A DNA stretch of 39,289 nt, from contig JAIXZK010000270.1 of assembly GCA_027489695.1 (NCBI GenBank), positions 1-39,289 of the forward strand. The letters run 5' to 3'. The stretch's first letter is position 1, and every line of letters starts with the position of its first letter. Shown one piece after another: positions 1 through 7,920 of this stretch. Position numbers and translations under genes: made by a program. Under the pieces are notes generated by a model that did not search any database, was not told the DNA's origin, and saw only the letters and a list, made by a program, of their open reading frames with translations. Source of the DNA: Sphingomonadales bacterium (GTDB lineage Bacteria; Pseudomonadota; Alphaproteobacteria; Sphingomonadales; Sphingomonadaceae).

Positions 1-267
1 CGGCACCGCCACCGTAGGAACCAACGGGTCGTCGAGCGCGTCTTGGATGCCGTTGATGTAGGGCGTTTTCGTCGCCGACCAGAGCCGGGCACCGCCTTCG
101 GCGTTCGGCAGCAGGCGGTAGCGCGAAGCCGATTCGGTGGTGCTGATCCGCTCCGGCGGGGTCAGCAGTTGCAGCGCCTCGCGGGCTATCTCGCGTGGAT
201 CGGCGCAGAAGCCATCGCGTCCGAGACGCGCAAGGTCGGCTTCTAGCTCACGAAGCTGCCGGCGCAC
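1..267 (-). CDS. Phage terminase large subunit, GpA-like (partial, continues past window start)
   Basis: Reverse-strand translation from GTG at 267: VRRQLRELEADLARLGRDGFCADPREIAREALQLLTPPERISTTESASRYRLLPNAEGGARLWSATKTPYINGIQDALDDP..., resembling the GpA N-terminus (PPERxxxxEWAxxYRxL...TPYxxxIxDALxDP); follows terS. Confidence 0.75.
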   Translation of the reverse strand, partial: MRRQLRELEADLARLGRDGFCADPREIAREALQLLTPPERISTTESASRYRLLPNAEGGARLWSATKTPYINGIQDALDDPLVPTVAVP

Positions 268-880
268 CGGGTTGCGCGATGAAGCGTTCCATCTTGGCTT
301 GCAGGTCGACCAGCAGAGTCCGCATCGCATCCTCTACTTTCTGGCGAACCAAGGGCGACCATTCGCCGGCGGGGTCAATTTTACCTAGCAGCCCCAAAGT
401 CTCGCTCTGCAGCTGGCCGTGATAATCGGTGAAGAAGGCAACGCTGGCGTCGCGCAGCAGATACCGGCCCTGCTGTTGCCGCATCTTGTGCGTCGACATC
501 ATCGCATCGACCGCCGCCTTGACCTCATGCGCCGTCAGCGGTTCTTCGTCATCGATCGCCGCCGATTCCAGCTCCGGCACCCCGGCGAGCCGCGCCATCT
601 TGGCCGCGCGCTTCCGCCTGTCACCAAGCACCGCGTTGCACTTCGCGATCAGGTGATCCAATACCGCCACCGCGTCGAACTGATATGGCACGCCTTCGCC
701 ACCGCGGGCCAGTATTGGAAAATCAGGGTCGCTATCTATCGTTAGTTTGAGATTTCGATTGGTAAAGCCGCAGGCCTTTGCCATTCCGGACATATCAAGC
801 ACGTCTTGAGACTTCGCGCGGCGCCTTGCGGCCTTTAACAGTGCTAATCTTGCAGAAGGGTCTGCCGGTTTACGCGTCAT
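248..880 (-). CDS. Phage terminase small subunit (Nu1-like), with recoded 5' part
   Basis: ORF MTRKPADPSARLALLKAARRRAKSQDVL...; position directly before GpA-like terL; start ATG overlaps the stop of the upstream HNH ORF (ATGACGCGTAA). Confidence 0.7.
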   Translation of the reverse strand: MTRKPADPSARLALLKAARRRAKSQDVLDMSGMAKACGFTNRNLKLTIDSDPDFPILARGGEGVPYQFDAVAVLDHLIAKCNAVLGDRRKRAAKMARLAGVPELESAAIDDEEPLTAHEVKAAVDAMMSTHKMRQQQGRYLLRDASVAFFTDYHGQLQSETLGLLGKIDPAGEWSPLVRQKVEDAMRTLLVDLQAKMERFIAQPGAPAAS

Positions 881-1412
881 TGCGGTCCAAATGCGTCCAT
901 GCCTTGCCAAGGCGAATGCGCGAAATGTGTGTCGGCGTTACGCCAAACCGTTCTGCCAGCCTACGCCCGCTGCCGCTCGTCTTTTTTGTGGCGAGGATTA
1001 CTCGGATTTCGTCTTCGGATAACTTGGCCGTCGCTACACGTTCGCCCTCAAGGTGCGTACCGTGTATAACCTTGTCGGCTTCGTTCTCTTCAAAGGTTTT
1101 CCATGAAAGGTTTGAAAGGACGTTCTTCGCCCGGTGTCCGTCCCTATGGGCGCAGCGATGCCGAGAAGACGGCGCAGGGCCGATGAACGCTTCAACGACC
1201 AAGCGGTGAACGAAGTGAACCTTGACCTTACCGGCCGTGCACAGCGTAACCGAGACGTAGCCCCACCGCGTGACTGTGTGCTTGATAGCCTGCCCAGCCT
1301 TGCGGGCATGTCCATCTCGCGCTCGTCGAACGACCCCAAGATTTGAGACTTCGTAATCTGGCGCGCTCTGGACGATGCGCCACTCTTCAACGATAGAATC
1401 TATGTCAGCCAT
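870..1412 (-). CDS. NUMOD4-HNH homing endonuclease with C-terminal HTH
   Basis: EEWRIVQSAPDYEVSNLGVVRR (NUMOD4), HFVHRLVVEAFIG...CAHRDGHRAKNVLSNLSWKTFEENEADK (HNH), AKLSEDEIRVILATKK...LAERFGVTPTHISRIRLGKAW (HTH); GGAG ahead of ATG 1412; frame open upstream to ATG 1574. Confidence 0.85.
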   Translation of the reverse strand: MADIDSIVEEWRIVQSAPDYEVSNLGVVRRARDGHARKAGQAIKHTVTRWGYVSVTLCTAGKVKVHFVHRLVVEAFIGPAPSSRHRCAHRDGHRAKNVLSNLSWKTFEENEADKVIHGTHLEGERVATAKLSEDEIRVILATKKTSGSGRRLAERFGVTPTHISRIRLGKAWTHLDRNDA

Positions 1413-1509
1413 AGTCGCGCTCCAATCGCGGTCTTTGGTTAGGGCCGACTGAGTGTTTCCAGCGCTCGGTCGGCCCGTTATCTCTACATCAAACTCGCGC
1501 GTGAGGCAC

Positions 1510-1574
1510 GGCTTCCGCGCCGCCTGCAGCAGTTTCATGCGCGCCGAAGGATCGGCCGGCTTGCGGCCCGCCAT
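1510..1574 (-). pseudogene. Displaced 5' remnant of native terS (MAGRKPADPSARMKLLQAARK), in frame with the HNH ORF
   Basis: About 15 of 20 residues match the N-terminus of terS at 880; starts by TGATG stop/start overlap with the upstream gene. Confidence 0.75.
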
Positions 1575-4500
1575 CAGACGGTCAGGGTCAACGGCGGCCA
1601 GATCGGCACGGCTTCGCAGCCGGGCCGCAGGCCCAAGAACCCGCCCTTGTTGTCGTACAGGTTGGTGTTCATGTTGGTTTCGTCGGCACTGCGCCGGGCT
1701 TCGGCCTGGGCCTTGGTGGGGCTGGTTTCCACCACCGTGCTGTACGGAACGCCCGATTTCCATTCGACGGTGACGGCGCCGGCGCCGGTCCAGCTCGCGT
1801 TGCCGGCGCGGGTGATCTCTACCGTCTGGCCATCGGCGGCGAGCGCGGCCGTTACCGTTGCCGGGCTGCCCGCGATCGTCACGATGAAGTCGGTCAGGTT
1901 GGCGGTGTCGCCGCCGGTCTGGCACAGCAGCCGCGTCGCGGTGGCGCCGAAGAACTGCCACTGCACCTGCAGCACGGTCGGATCGCCGGGCTTCAGCCGC
2001 AGGCCCGTCGCCTCCGGCCCGCGGCTGCGGTTGAAATCGCCGAGCATCAGGCCGGCCACCGCCTCGCCGGCTACGGCACCGACGATGGTGCCGCCCCGGT
2101 TCGGGTTGCTGTCGTTGTGCTCGCCGAAATTGTCTTCCAGCGTCATGTCGCAGGCGAAGCCGCCGGGCCACAGCCAGGCGCCGGTGGTGGCGCCAACGGC
2201 GGTGCGGGTGGCGCCGCTGCTGGCCTGCGTCGATGCCGCCGCCGAATAAGGGGCGCGCGTCACGCCGATGTCATGCTGCGCCCAGCGGCAGTTCGCCTTT
2301 GACGTGCCGGCGCCGGTGGTGCCACGGGCATAGGGCACCAAGATAAACGGCGGGTTCGTGCTGACTTCCGACCAGATACGATCGCGGCCCAGCGCCAGCT
2401 TGCCGAGATAGTTGTCGCGCGCCGCCGCTCGGGTGGTGTTGTCGCTGGCGGCGAACTGGCTGATATTGGCCGTTGCCTGGTGCACCAAGACGGCGCTGAT
2501 GCCTAGGCGCCGGTATTTGGCGAACAGGCGCTTGGCGTAACCGTTGGTATCGGTGTTGCCCCATAGGGTCATCTTGTCCGGCGCTGTGCCTTCGATGTTG
2601 GTATTGCCCTCGCCGGTGTCGTAGCGGGTGGTGAAGGTGACCGCCGGCGGCGTGCCCTGCGAAGCGGTGGTGGTGACCGAGATCACCCCGGTGCCATAGT
2701 TGATCGTGGCGCTGATCCCGGTGGCGGTGACGGTCTGCGGCGTCGAGCTGTTGATCGCAGTACCCGTCAGGCCGGCGTTGGCGGCATCGGTAAGGGTGCC
2801 GCCGCTCCAGGCAATCGAGATGCTGCCGGGCTCAAGGCCGGTGACGCCGGAGCTGCTGGCGATCGGCGTGATGCCGTTGCCGGGCTGCGGGATGCAGGTG
2901 GCCGACCAGCTGGTGCCACTGCCGGCCATCGCCTGCGTCCAGGTCGTGCGGTCGAAGACGAATGCATCGAGGCTGTGGCCGCTGCGGCCCATCCACTGAA
3001 AATCGGTATCGCAGGACAGCGCGCCGGCGATGACATTCGCCCAGGCGATGATGCCGTCGCCGAGCACGCCGGCGATCGTCGTCATCGTGGCACCGATCTG
3101 GCCGGTGACGCCGACCGGCGTATCCCGGCGCGAGAAGCTGGTCAGGCCGGGCAAGGCGTAGGCGCCGCGCTGGATGCCGGCGCGCAGCTTGACCTTGCGA
3201 CCCGCCAGCGGCGCGCGGACGCCGCCGGCGCCGGAGCCAGTCGAGCCATTGACATCAAACCCGCCGAGCGGGATCAGCATGTAATTACCCTGCGATTGCG
3301 TGATCGCGACCAGGTTGACGCCGACGCTCATCGCCTGGCCGTCGCGCACCAGATAGCCGTCGCTGCCGCCGATCGTCGACGTCGGCGGGCCGATCCAGAT
3401 CTCGCGATAGAACTCGACGCCGGCCGGCACGTTCGGCAGCCAGCCTTCAAAGGCGCCGCCGGCGTGGCTGGCGACGATCTGCGTCCAGTCAACCAGGGCG
3501 GTGCCATCGGACACGCGGCGCAGCCGGGCGAAGATCGGATAGCCGGACACCGAACAGGTGCCGAAGAACCCGACGCGGCCTTGCGTCTGGCCGGGCATCA
3601 GCGCCCATTGCGCGTGGGGCGCCTCGCGGGTGAGCTTGATCGGCGAGGCGGTGCGCAGCGGCGGGCAGGGATCGGACGGCAGCGCCGCGCTGTTGCGGGC
3701 GGTGCGGGTGATCGCGCCGGCCGATGCCACATCGACGGTCGGCAGGAAGGTGCCGCTGCCGGCATCGAGCGCCAGGCGATTCCAGTAGCGGATGCCGGGA
3801 ACGCTGGCGAAGCTGGTGGTGCCGTTGGCGATGGCCAGGAAGTCGGCGTTGCTGATCGAACCGTGCACCATCGCGACATCGGCAAAACCGCCGCCGCAGC
3901 CATTGGCCGCTGTCGGCGTGCCAGTGATGTAACCGCCGATGGCGGCCCAGAAGTTGACGGCGGTGCGGGCAGTGCCGGCGCCATCGAAATGGAAGTTGTC
4001 GGTGCCGCTGCGATTGTCGCTGCCGGTGAAGACGGTGGGGCTGCCGTCGCCGTCCTTCAGGATCGCCAGCACCGGCGTGTTGCCGCGCTGGATGAAGGCG
4101 ATGTGGTAGAGGGTATCATCTTCGAACACGAAGCTGGGCTGTGAGCCTGGCCACCAGTTGCGGCCGGGGTTGCTGGCGCTGGTGCGGTTGATCTCGAGGG
4201 TGCGGGCGTCGTTGGCGCCGTTGATGGCGAAGCGACCGCCGGCGGTGCTGCCGCTGCCGGTGGCGGTGGTGCCCTGGGTGAGCAGCGACCGCAGCTGCGT
4301 GCCGGAGTTGAGGAACACATCGTCAGTGCGATGGCTGATGAAGAACGCGTAATCGCCGGCGGCGGTCCAGGGCACGGCGCCGGTGGGGAACAGCAGGCCG
4401 GACACCACGGCGTTGCCGCTGGCATCGGAGCCGGTGGCGAAGCTGTTGCGCGCGGCCATCGTGATGCCGACCGAAGGCTGCTCGCCGGAGTAGGCGCCGA

Positions 4501-4600
4501 GCGGCGGCAGCGGCGCGGCACCGGACCCGGCGCGCGGCCAGGTCACCGCCGCCAGCAGCGCCGAACGCGGCGAGGCGCGCAGCGCGCCGCGGCGGATCAT
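1574..4600 (-). CDS. Large phage tail-fibre / receptor-binding-like protein, LamG-like N-terminal part
   Basis: About 1008 aa, Gly/Thr/Ala-rich; LamG-like segment (FVFEDDTLYHIAFIQRGNTPVLAILKDGDG...); TGATG coupling at both ends. Confidence 0.5.
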   Translation of the reverse strand: MIRRGALRASPRSALLAAVTWPRAGSGAAPLPPLGAYSGEQPSVGITMAARNSFATGSDASGNAVVSGLLFPTGAVPWTAAGDYAFFISHRTDDVFLNSGTQLRSLLTQGTTATGSGSTAGGRFAINGANDARTLEINRTSASNPGRNWWPGSQPSFVFEDDTLYHIAFIQRGNTPVLAILKDGDGSPTVFTGSDNRSGTDNFHFDGAGTARTAVNFWAAIGGYITGTPTAANGCGGGFADVAMVHGSISNADFLAIANGTTSFASVPGIRYWNRLALDAGSGTFLPTVDVASAGAITRTARNSAALPSDPCPPLRTASPIKLTREAPHAQWALMPGQTQGRVGFFGTCSVSGYPIFARLRRVSDGTALVDWTQIVASHAGGAFEGWLPNVPAGVEFYREIWIGPPTSTIGGSDGYLVRDGQAMSVGVNLVAITQSQGNYMLIPLGGFDVNGSTGSGAGGVRAPLAGRKVKLRAGIQRGAYALPGLTSFSRRDTPVGVTGQIGATMTTIAGVLGDGIIAWANVIAGALSCDTDFQWMGRSGHSLDAFVFDRTTWTQAMAGSGTSWSATCIPQPGNGITPIASSSGVTGLEPGSISIAWSGGTLTDAANAGLTGTAINSSTPQTVTATGISATINYGTGVISVTTTASQGTPPAVTFTTRYDTGEGNTNIEGTAPDKMTLWGNTDTNGYAKRLFAKYRRLGISAVLVHQATANISQFAASDNTTRAAARDNYLGKLALGRDRIWSEVSTNPPFILVPYARGTTGAGTSKANCRWAQHDIGVTRAPYSAAASTQASSGATRTAVGATTGAWLWPGGFACDMTLEDNFGEHNDSNPNRGGTIVGAVAGEAVAGLMLGDFNRSRGPEATGLRLKPGDPTVLQVQWQFFGATATRLLCQTGGDTANLTDFIVTIAGSPATVTAALAADGQTVEITRAGNASWTGAGAVTVEWKSGVPYSTVVETSPTKAQAEARRSADETNMNTNLYDNKGGFLGLRPGCEAVPIWPPLTLTV

Positions 4601-4932
4601 CAGCCCTGGCTCACCCGGTAGTTGATCGTGCCCGAGGTAAAGGCGGTGCATTCCAGCGACCAGAGCGCTGCGGACTCGACCTCTTCGGCGATGACGTTGC
4701 CCGGCGCCGTGAAGGTCAGGTCGGTGCCGTTGAGATCGCTGTCGAGGAACACCCAGGTGATGCCGCCGTCGAAGCTGCGCCGGACCTTGACCGTGGCGGT
4801 GAAGGTGCCCGTGATGACGATGTTGATGCCGCCAGGGAAAAATGCCGAAGACGCCGAAACGCCGGTGCCGGGGAAACTGCCGGTGATGATCGACTTCGCC
4901 TCGTCGGGCGATGTCGGGGTGCGCTTGCCCAT
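4600..4932 (-). CDS. Small phage structural-like protein
   Basis: ORF MGKRTPTSPDEAKSIITGSFPGTGVSASSAFFPGGINIVITGTFTATVKVRRSFDGGITWVFLD...; RBS GGGAGA. Confidence 0.55.
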   Translation of the reverse strand: MGKRTPTSPDEAKSIITGSFPGTGVSASSAFFPGGINIVITGTFTATVKVRRSFDGGITWVFLDSDLNGTDLTFTAPGNVIAEEVESAALWSLECTAFTSGTINYRVSQG

Positions 4933-4955
4933 TGCGATCTCCCGCGAAATCCGCA

Positions 4956-4989
4956 CGAAAAAGCCGCCGATTTACAAAAATCGACGGCT
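4956..4989 (-). terminator. Rho-independent terminator before late operon
   Basis: Minus-strand stem AGCCGTCGATTT / AAATCGGCGGCT (one mismatch) followed by T-tract. Confidence 0.65.
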
Positions 4990-5087
4990 CGATGCGGTTT
5001 AAGTTGCTGATTTTGCTAAGGTCGGGATTGCGCTTGGCGCGGTTCCGGCGACACGGAAAATGTCAATGCCTCCGAAACGCGGTTTCG

Positions 5088-5945
5088 TCAATCCCCCTCT
5101 TCCGGTTTCCGGGTCCGCTTCGGCCGGTGAAGCCCCTCGCGGCGGTCGATCCGGGCCAGCTCGACCAGCCCGGTAACGATGCGATGGACCTCGCTATGCG
5201 GCAGCCGATCGATCCGGGCCTCACGCTGCTTCTGCGCCAGCGCGCGTCTGGCATCATCATACCGCCTGATCGCCTTGCGCCTGGCCTCGCCGGTCAGGGT
5301 CGGCACCTGCGCTTCGGCCGCCGCCAGGATCAGCCGCGCCTCGCGGGTTTCGCGGGGATAGCCGTTCATCAGGTCCAGAAGCCAGGTCGGATCGTTGTCA
5401 CCCTGGCCGTCGACGCAGACCAGATCGATTTCCTTCTTCACCATGCGGCCGGCGGCGCGCAGCGCGTCGTCGCGGTCGCGGAATCGCTGTTCGGCGAGCG
5501 CATCGAGCTCGGCGTCAGGGATCACGATCGCCGGCGGCCCGCCCGATGACCGCCCGGTCATTTCCGCATAGGCGCCGCTGCGGGCGCACACCGGCCCGAA
5601 CCGCCGCCAGTAAGATGCCGCGTAACGGCGCCCGGCGTCGCGCAGCAGATCAGCGGCGAACTCGCCGTTGTCGAGCAGGCCGAAGGCCCAGAGCTTGCCG
5701 ATGGTGTCGGTGGTTTCTTCGCCAGGCATCCCGTTCGACGCCCATTCGCGGCGCTGCGCGATGATGTCGGTGGGGCGCACCCGGCGCGGCTCGCCGGTAT
5801 GCGGATCGATGGCACCGAAGGATTGTTCGGCAAGCCAGGCGGCATGGTCGGCGACCACCTTGGCGACCCGTTCCTCTTCGCGTCGCGTGATCTCGGCGAG
5901 GCGGGGATTGGCGGCGAGTGCCGGCGGAACTGCGGTGCGTGCCAT
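5088..5945 (-). CDS. Phage protein of unknown function
   Basis: ORF MARTAVPPALAANPRLAEITRREEERVAKVV...; in operon, overlaps next gene start. Confidence 0.65.
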   Translation of the reverse strand: MARTAVPPALAANPRLAEITRREEERVAKVVADHAAWLAEQSFGAIDPHTGEPRRVRPTDIIAQRREWASNGMPGEETTDTIGKLWAFGLLDNGEFAADLLRDAGRRYAASYWRRFGPVCARSGAYAEMTGRSSGGPPAIVIPDAELDALAEQRFRDRDDALRAAGRMVKKEIDLVCVDGQGDNDPTWLLDLMNGYPRETREARLILAAAEAQVPTLTGEARRKAIRRYDDARRALAQKQREARIDRLPHSEVHRIVTGLVELARIDRREGLHRPKRTRKPEEGD

Positions 5946-6154
5946 CAGCTTTCCTTCCTTTTTCCGAACAGGTTTTCGGCCAGCAGCCGGGCTTGGGTTC
6001 GATCCGGCCAGCTCGACAACCATTCCGGGTTGATGACGATCAGGCCGTCGCGGTGCCAGGCCCGGCTGCATTCGGCGCGGATCTCGGCGGGCGTCTTCGG
6101 CCCCGATGCGACATGCCGGGACAGGCTCGACTGCAGGCTCGGCTGCATGCTCAT
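5945..6154 (-). CDS. Small phage hypothetical protein
   Basis: 69 aa ORF MSMQPSLQSSLSRHVASGPKTPAEIRAECSRAW... Confidence 0.5.
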   Translation of the reverse strand: MSMQPSLQSSLSRHVASGPKTPAEIRAECSRAWHRDGLIVINPEWLSSWPDRTQARLLAENLFGKRKES

Positions 6155-6663
6155 CGCGACACCACGCCGAGTATCGCCGAGTGTTGCAGCCGCTGCAGCC
6201 GCCGCTTCCGCGCTTCGAGTTCGTCGGCGACAAGCGCGATGAACTCATTCGGCTGCGGCCGGAAGGTCAGTTGCTTCCAGGCCCGGTAGACCCCGAGTTC
6301 GAGCAGATCGACCGGCACATCGTCGAGACCGAGATGATAGCCGGTGCCGAGTGCCGCGGCGTCGATCCCGCTTTTCGCCTGCATCGGCTTGCCGGCCAGG
6401 CTGACGATCACCCGGTCGATGTCGTCGCTGGTCGGCGGCGCCAGATCGGCGCGAGCCCGGGCCAGGCATTCGTCGAGCTTGTCGGCGAGCGTCGCCGGCA
6501 GGCTGCGCATCGCCAGCGTCGGATCAGCTTCCCCCAGGCAGGCCCAGACCCCCCGCTGGATCGGCGGCGGGGCCGGCTCGACGGGCCGCCATCCGGGCGA
6601 CAGCGGCCGCAGTGAGTTCGTCGACAGGTTCGGCGGTGCGGTGGTGACTGGCAGGGTGGCCAT
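6151..6663 (-). CDS. Phage hypothetical protein
   Basis: 170 aa ORF MATLPVTTAPPNLSTNSLRPLSPGW...; operon context. Confidence 0.5.
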   Translation of the reverse strand: MATLPVTTAPPNLSTNSLRPLSPGWRPVEPAPPPIQRGVWACLGEADPTLAMRSLPATLADKLDECLARARADLAPPTSDDIDRVIVSLAGKPMQAKSGIDAAALGTGYHLGLDDVPVDLLELGVYRAWKQLTFRPQPNEFIALVADELEARKRRLQRLQHSAILGVVSR

Positions 6664-7432
6664 CGGCGAGAGCCTTTCGTTTGGCGGCGGCGGTGCGGAT
6701 GCGGGCGTCGAAATATCTCAGCGAGTGGATGCCTCGCGGTTCGGCTGAAGCCGCCACGCCCTCCCCGATGGTTTTCAGGATCAGGTCGCGGTCGGCGCCG
6801 GCCGCCAGCCATTCGCGGACCAGCCCGACGCCGGTGGCGATGTGGCCCGGGTTGATGAACGGGACGCCGCCGGTGCGCGCCGCGGCGTTGGCGATGCTCA
6901 GCGCATCGGGCAGGTCGGCCGGCACCTGGTCGTCGAGCGATCGGGGGTCGATCTCGCGTGCCCGCGCACCCGCGCTACCATCATCATCTTCTTCTATCTG
7001 GCTTCTGGCTTCTGGTTTATGCGCGCGCGTAGCTTTATCTTGGGGGTTATCCTGCGCCCGATTTTCCTTTTGTTTCGAGAGGCTTGGATTGCCCCCTTTC
7101 TTCCCATTATCTCGGCTTTTGCTCGCCTTTATCTCGTCGCTAACCATCCGCCTCGAATAAATGCAGCGCCGCCGATCGCGTGAAAACACCCCCCATTTTT
7201 CAAGCTCGGCGATTAGCTTCAGGACCTCTTCGGGGTTGCCGCCTACGATCGCGGCGACCTCGGAATCGGCTAGCGGCTGCCCGTTGACGGCGACATAACC
7301 GACCGGCGAAGCCTCGGCGGCGATGCACAGCATTCGCATCCAGACGCCTTGCGCGGCGAAGCTGCACAGCTTCAGCTTGGGGTCGCTCAGCCAGTCGGCC
7401 CAATAGAACTTGCCCCACGGCTGCCCGCTCAT
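6524..7432 (-). CDS. Phage replication-associated protein (DUF1376-like / helicase-loader-like)
   Basis: MSGQPWGKFYWADWLSDPKLKLCSFAAQGVWMRMLCIAAE...DNGKKGGNPS; downstream of dnaB-like gene. Confidence 0.6.
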   Translation of the reverse strand: MSGQPWGKFYWADWLSDPKLKLCSFAAQGVWMRMLCIAAEASPVGYVAVNGQPLADSEVAAIVGGNPEEVLKLIAELEKWGVFSRDRRRCIYSRRMVSDEIKASKSRDNGKKGGNPSLSKQKENRAQDNPQDKATRAHKPEARSQIEEDDDGSAGARAREIDPRSLDDQVPADLPDALSIANAAARTGGVPFINPGHIATGVGLVREWLAAGADRDLILKTIGEGVAASAEPRGIHSLRYFDARIRTAAAKRKALADGHPASHHRTAEPVDELTAAAVARMAARRAGPAADPAGGLGLPGGS

Positions 7433-7920
7433 CGCGCCCACTCCCCGACCGTCTTGGCGCCCTTTGATCGGTTGCACGAGATGCAAGCAGTCGTGAGATT
7501 TTCGGGTTCGTTTCCGCCGCCTAAAGCCACTGGAAAGATATGGTCGATCTCGAACGGCCCGTCTTTGGCTCCGCAGTATGTGCAGCAATATGCGTCACGC
7601 TCCATGATTGCTCTTCGCAACCACAGCGGAACAGGAAGGCGGCCATCTTGCTGCCAGTCTGCAACAATTAGGGCACTTATCTTTTCCTCATTGAGGCTTA
7701 ACTTGCCCCTCTGAATGAGCCTGAGAACGAGCGCGCCAGCGGCCCGGGTCGAGCATCCCATGTGGCCCGAAAGCCAGCGGGTATCGTTCGGGATCGCTCC
7801 GCCGCGGGCGTAGATCAGGTCGAGCACGACGATGTAGGCGCCGATCTGATCGGGCGGCATTCCCACCACGCCATCGAGGAACTTGGTCGCGTAATGGCGA
7901 TACCAGGCTTGCCCGCTCAT
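7429..7920 (-). CDS. DUF1376-like N-terminus fused to HNH endonuclease domain
   Basis: MSGQAWYRHYATKFLDGVVGMPPDQIGAYIVVLDLIYARGGAIPNDTRWLSGHMG... then CTYCGAKDGPFEIDHIFPVALGGGNEPENLTTACISCNRSKGAK. Confidence 0.75.
   Translation of the reverse strand: MSGQAWYRHYATKFLDGVVGMPPDQIGAYIVVLDLIYARGGAIPNDTRWLSGHMGCSTRAAGALVLRLIQRGKLSLNEEKISALIVADWQQDGRLPVPLWLRRAIMERDAYCCTYCGAKDGPFEIDHIFPVALGGGNEPENLTTACISCNRSKGAKTVGEWAR

Noticed and set aside
870-1574. Group I intron or intein in terS
   Set aside because: The downstream terS copy has its own start codon and repeats the N-terminal peptide, so splicing is not needed; no intein splice motifs are present. A recoded rescue copy fits better.
2975-4144. 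389-aa plus-strand ORF
   Set aside because: Antisense shadow of the tail-fibre-like gene.
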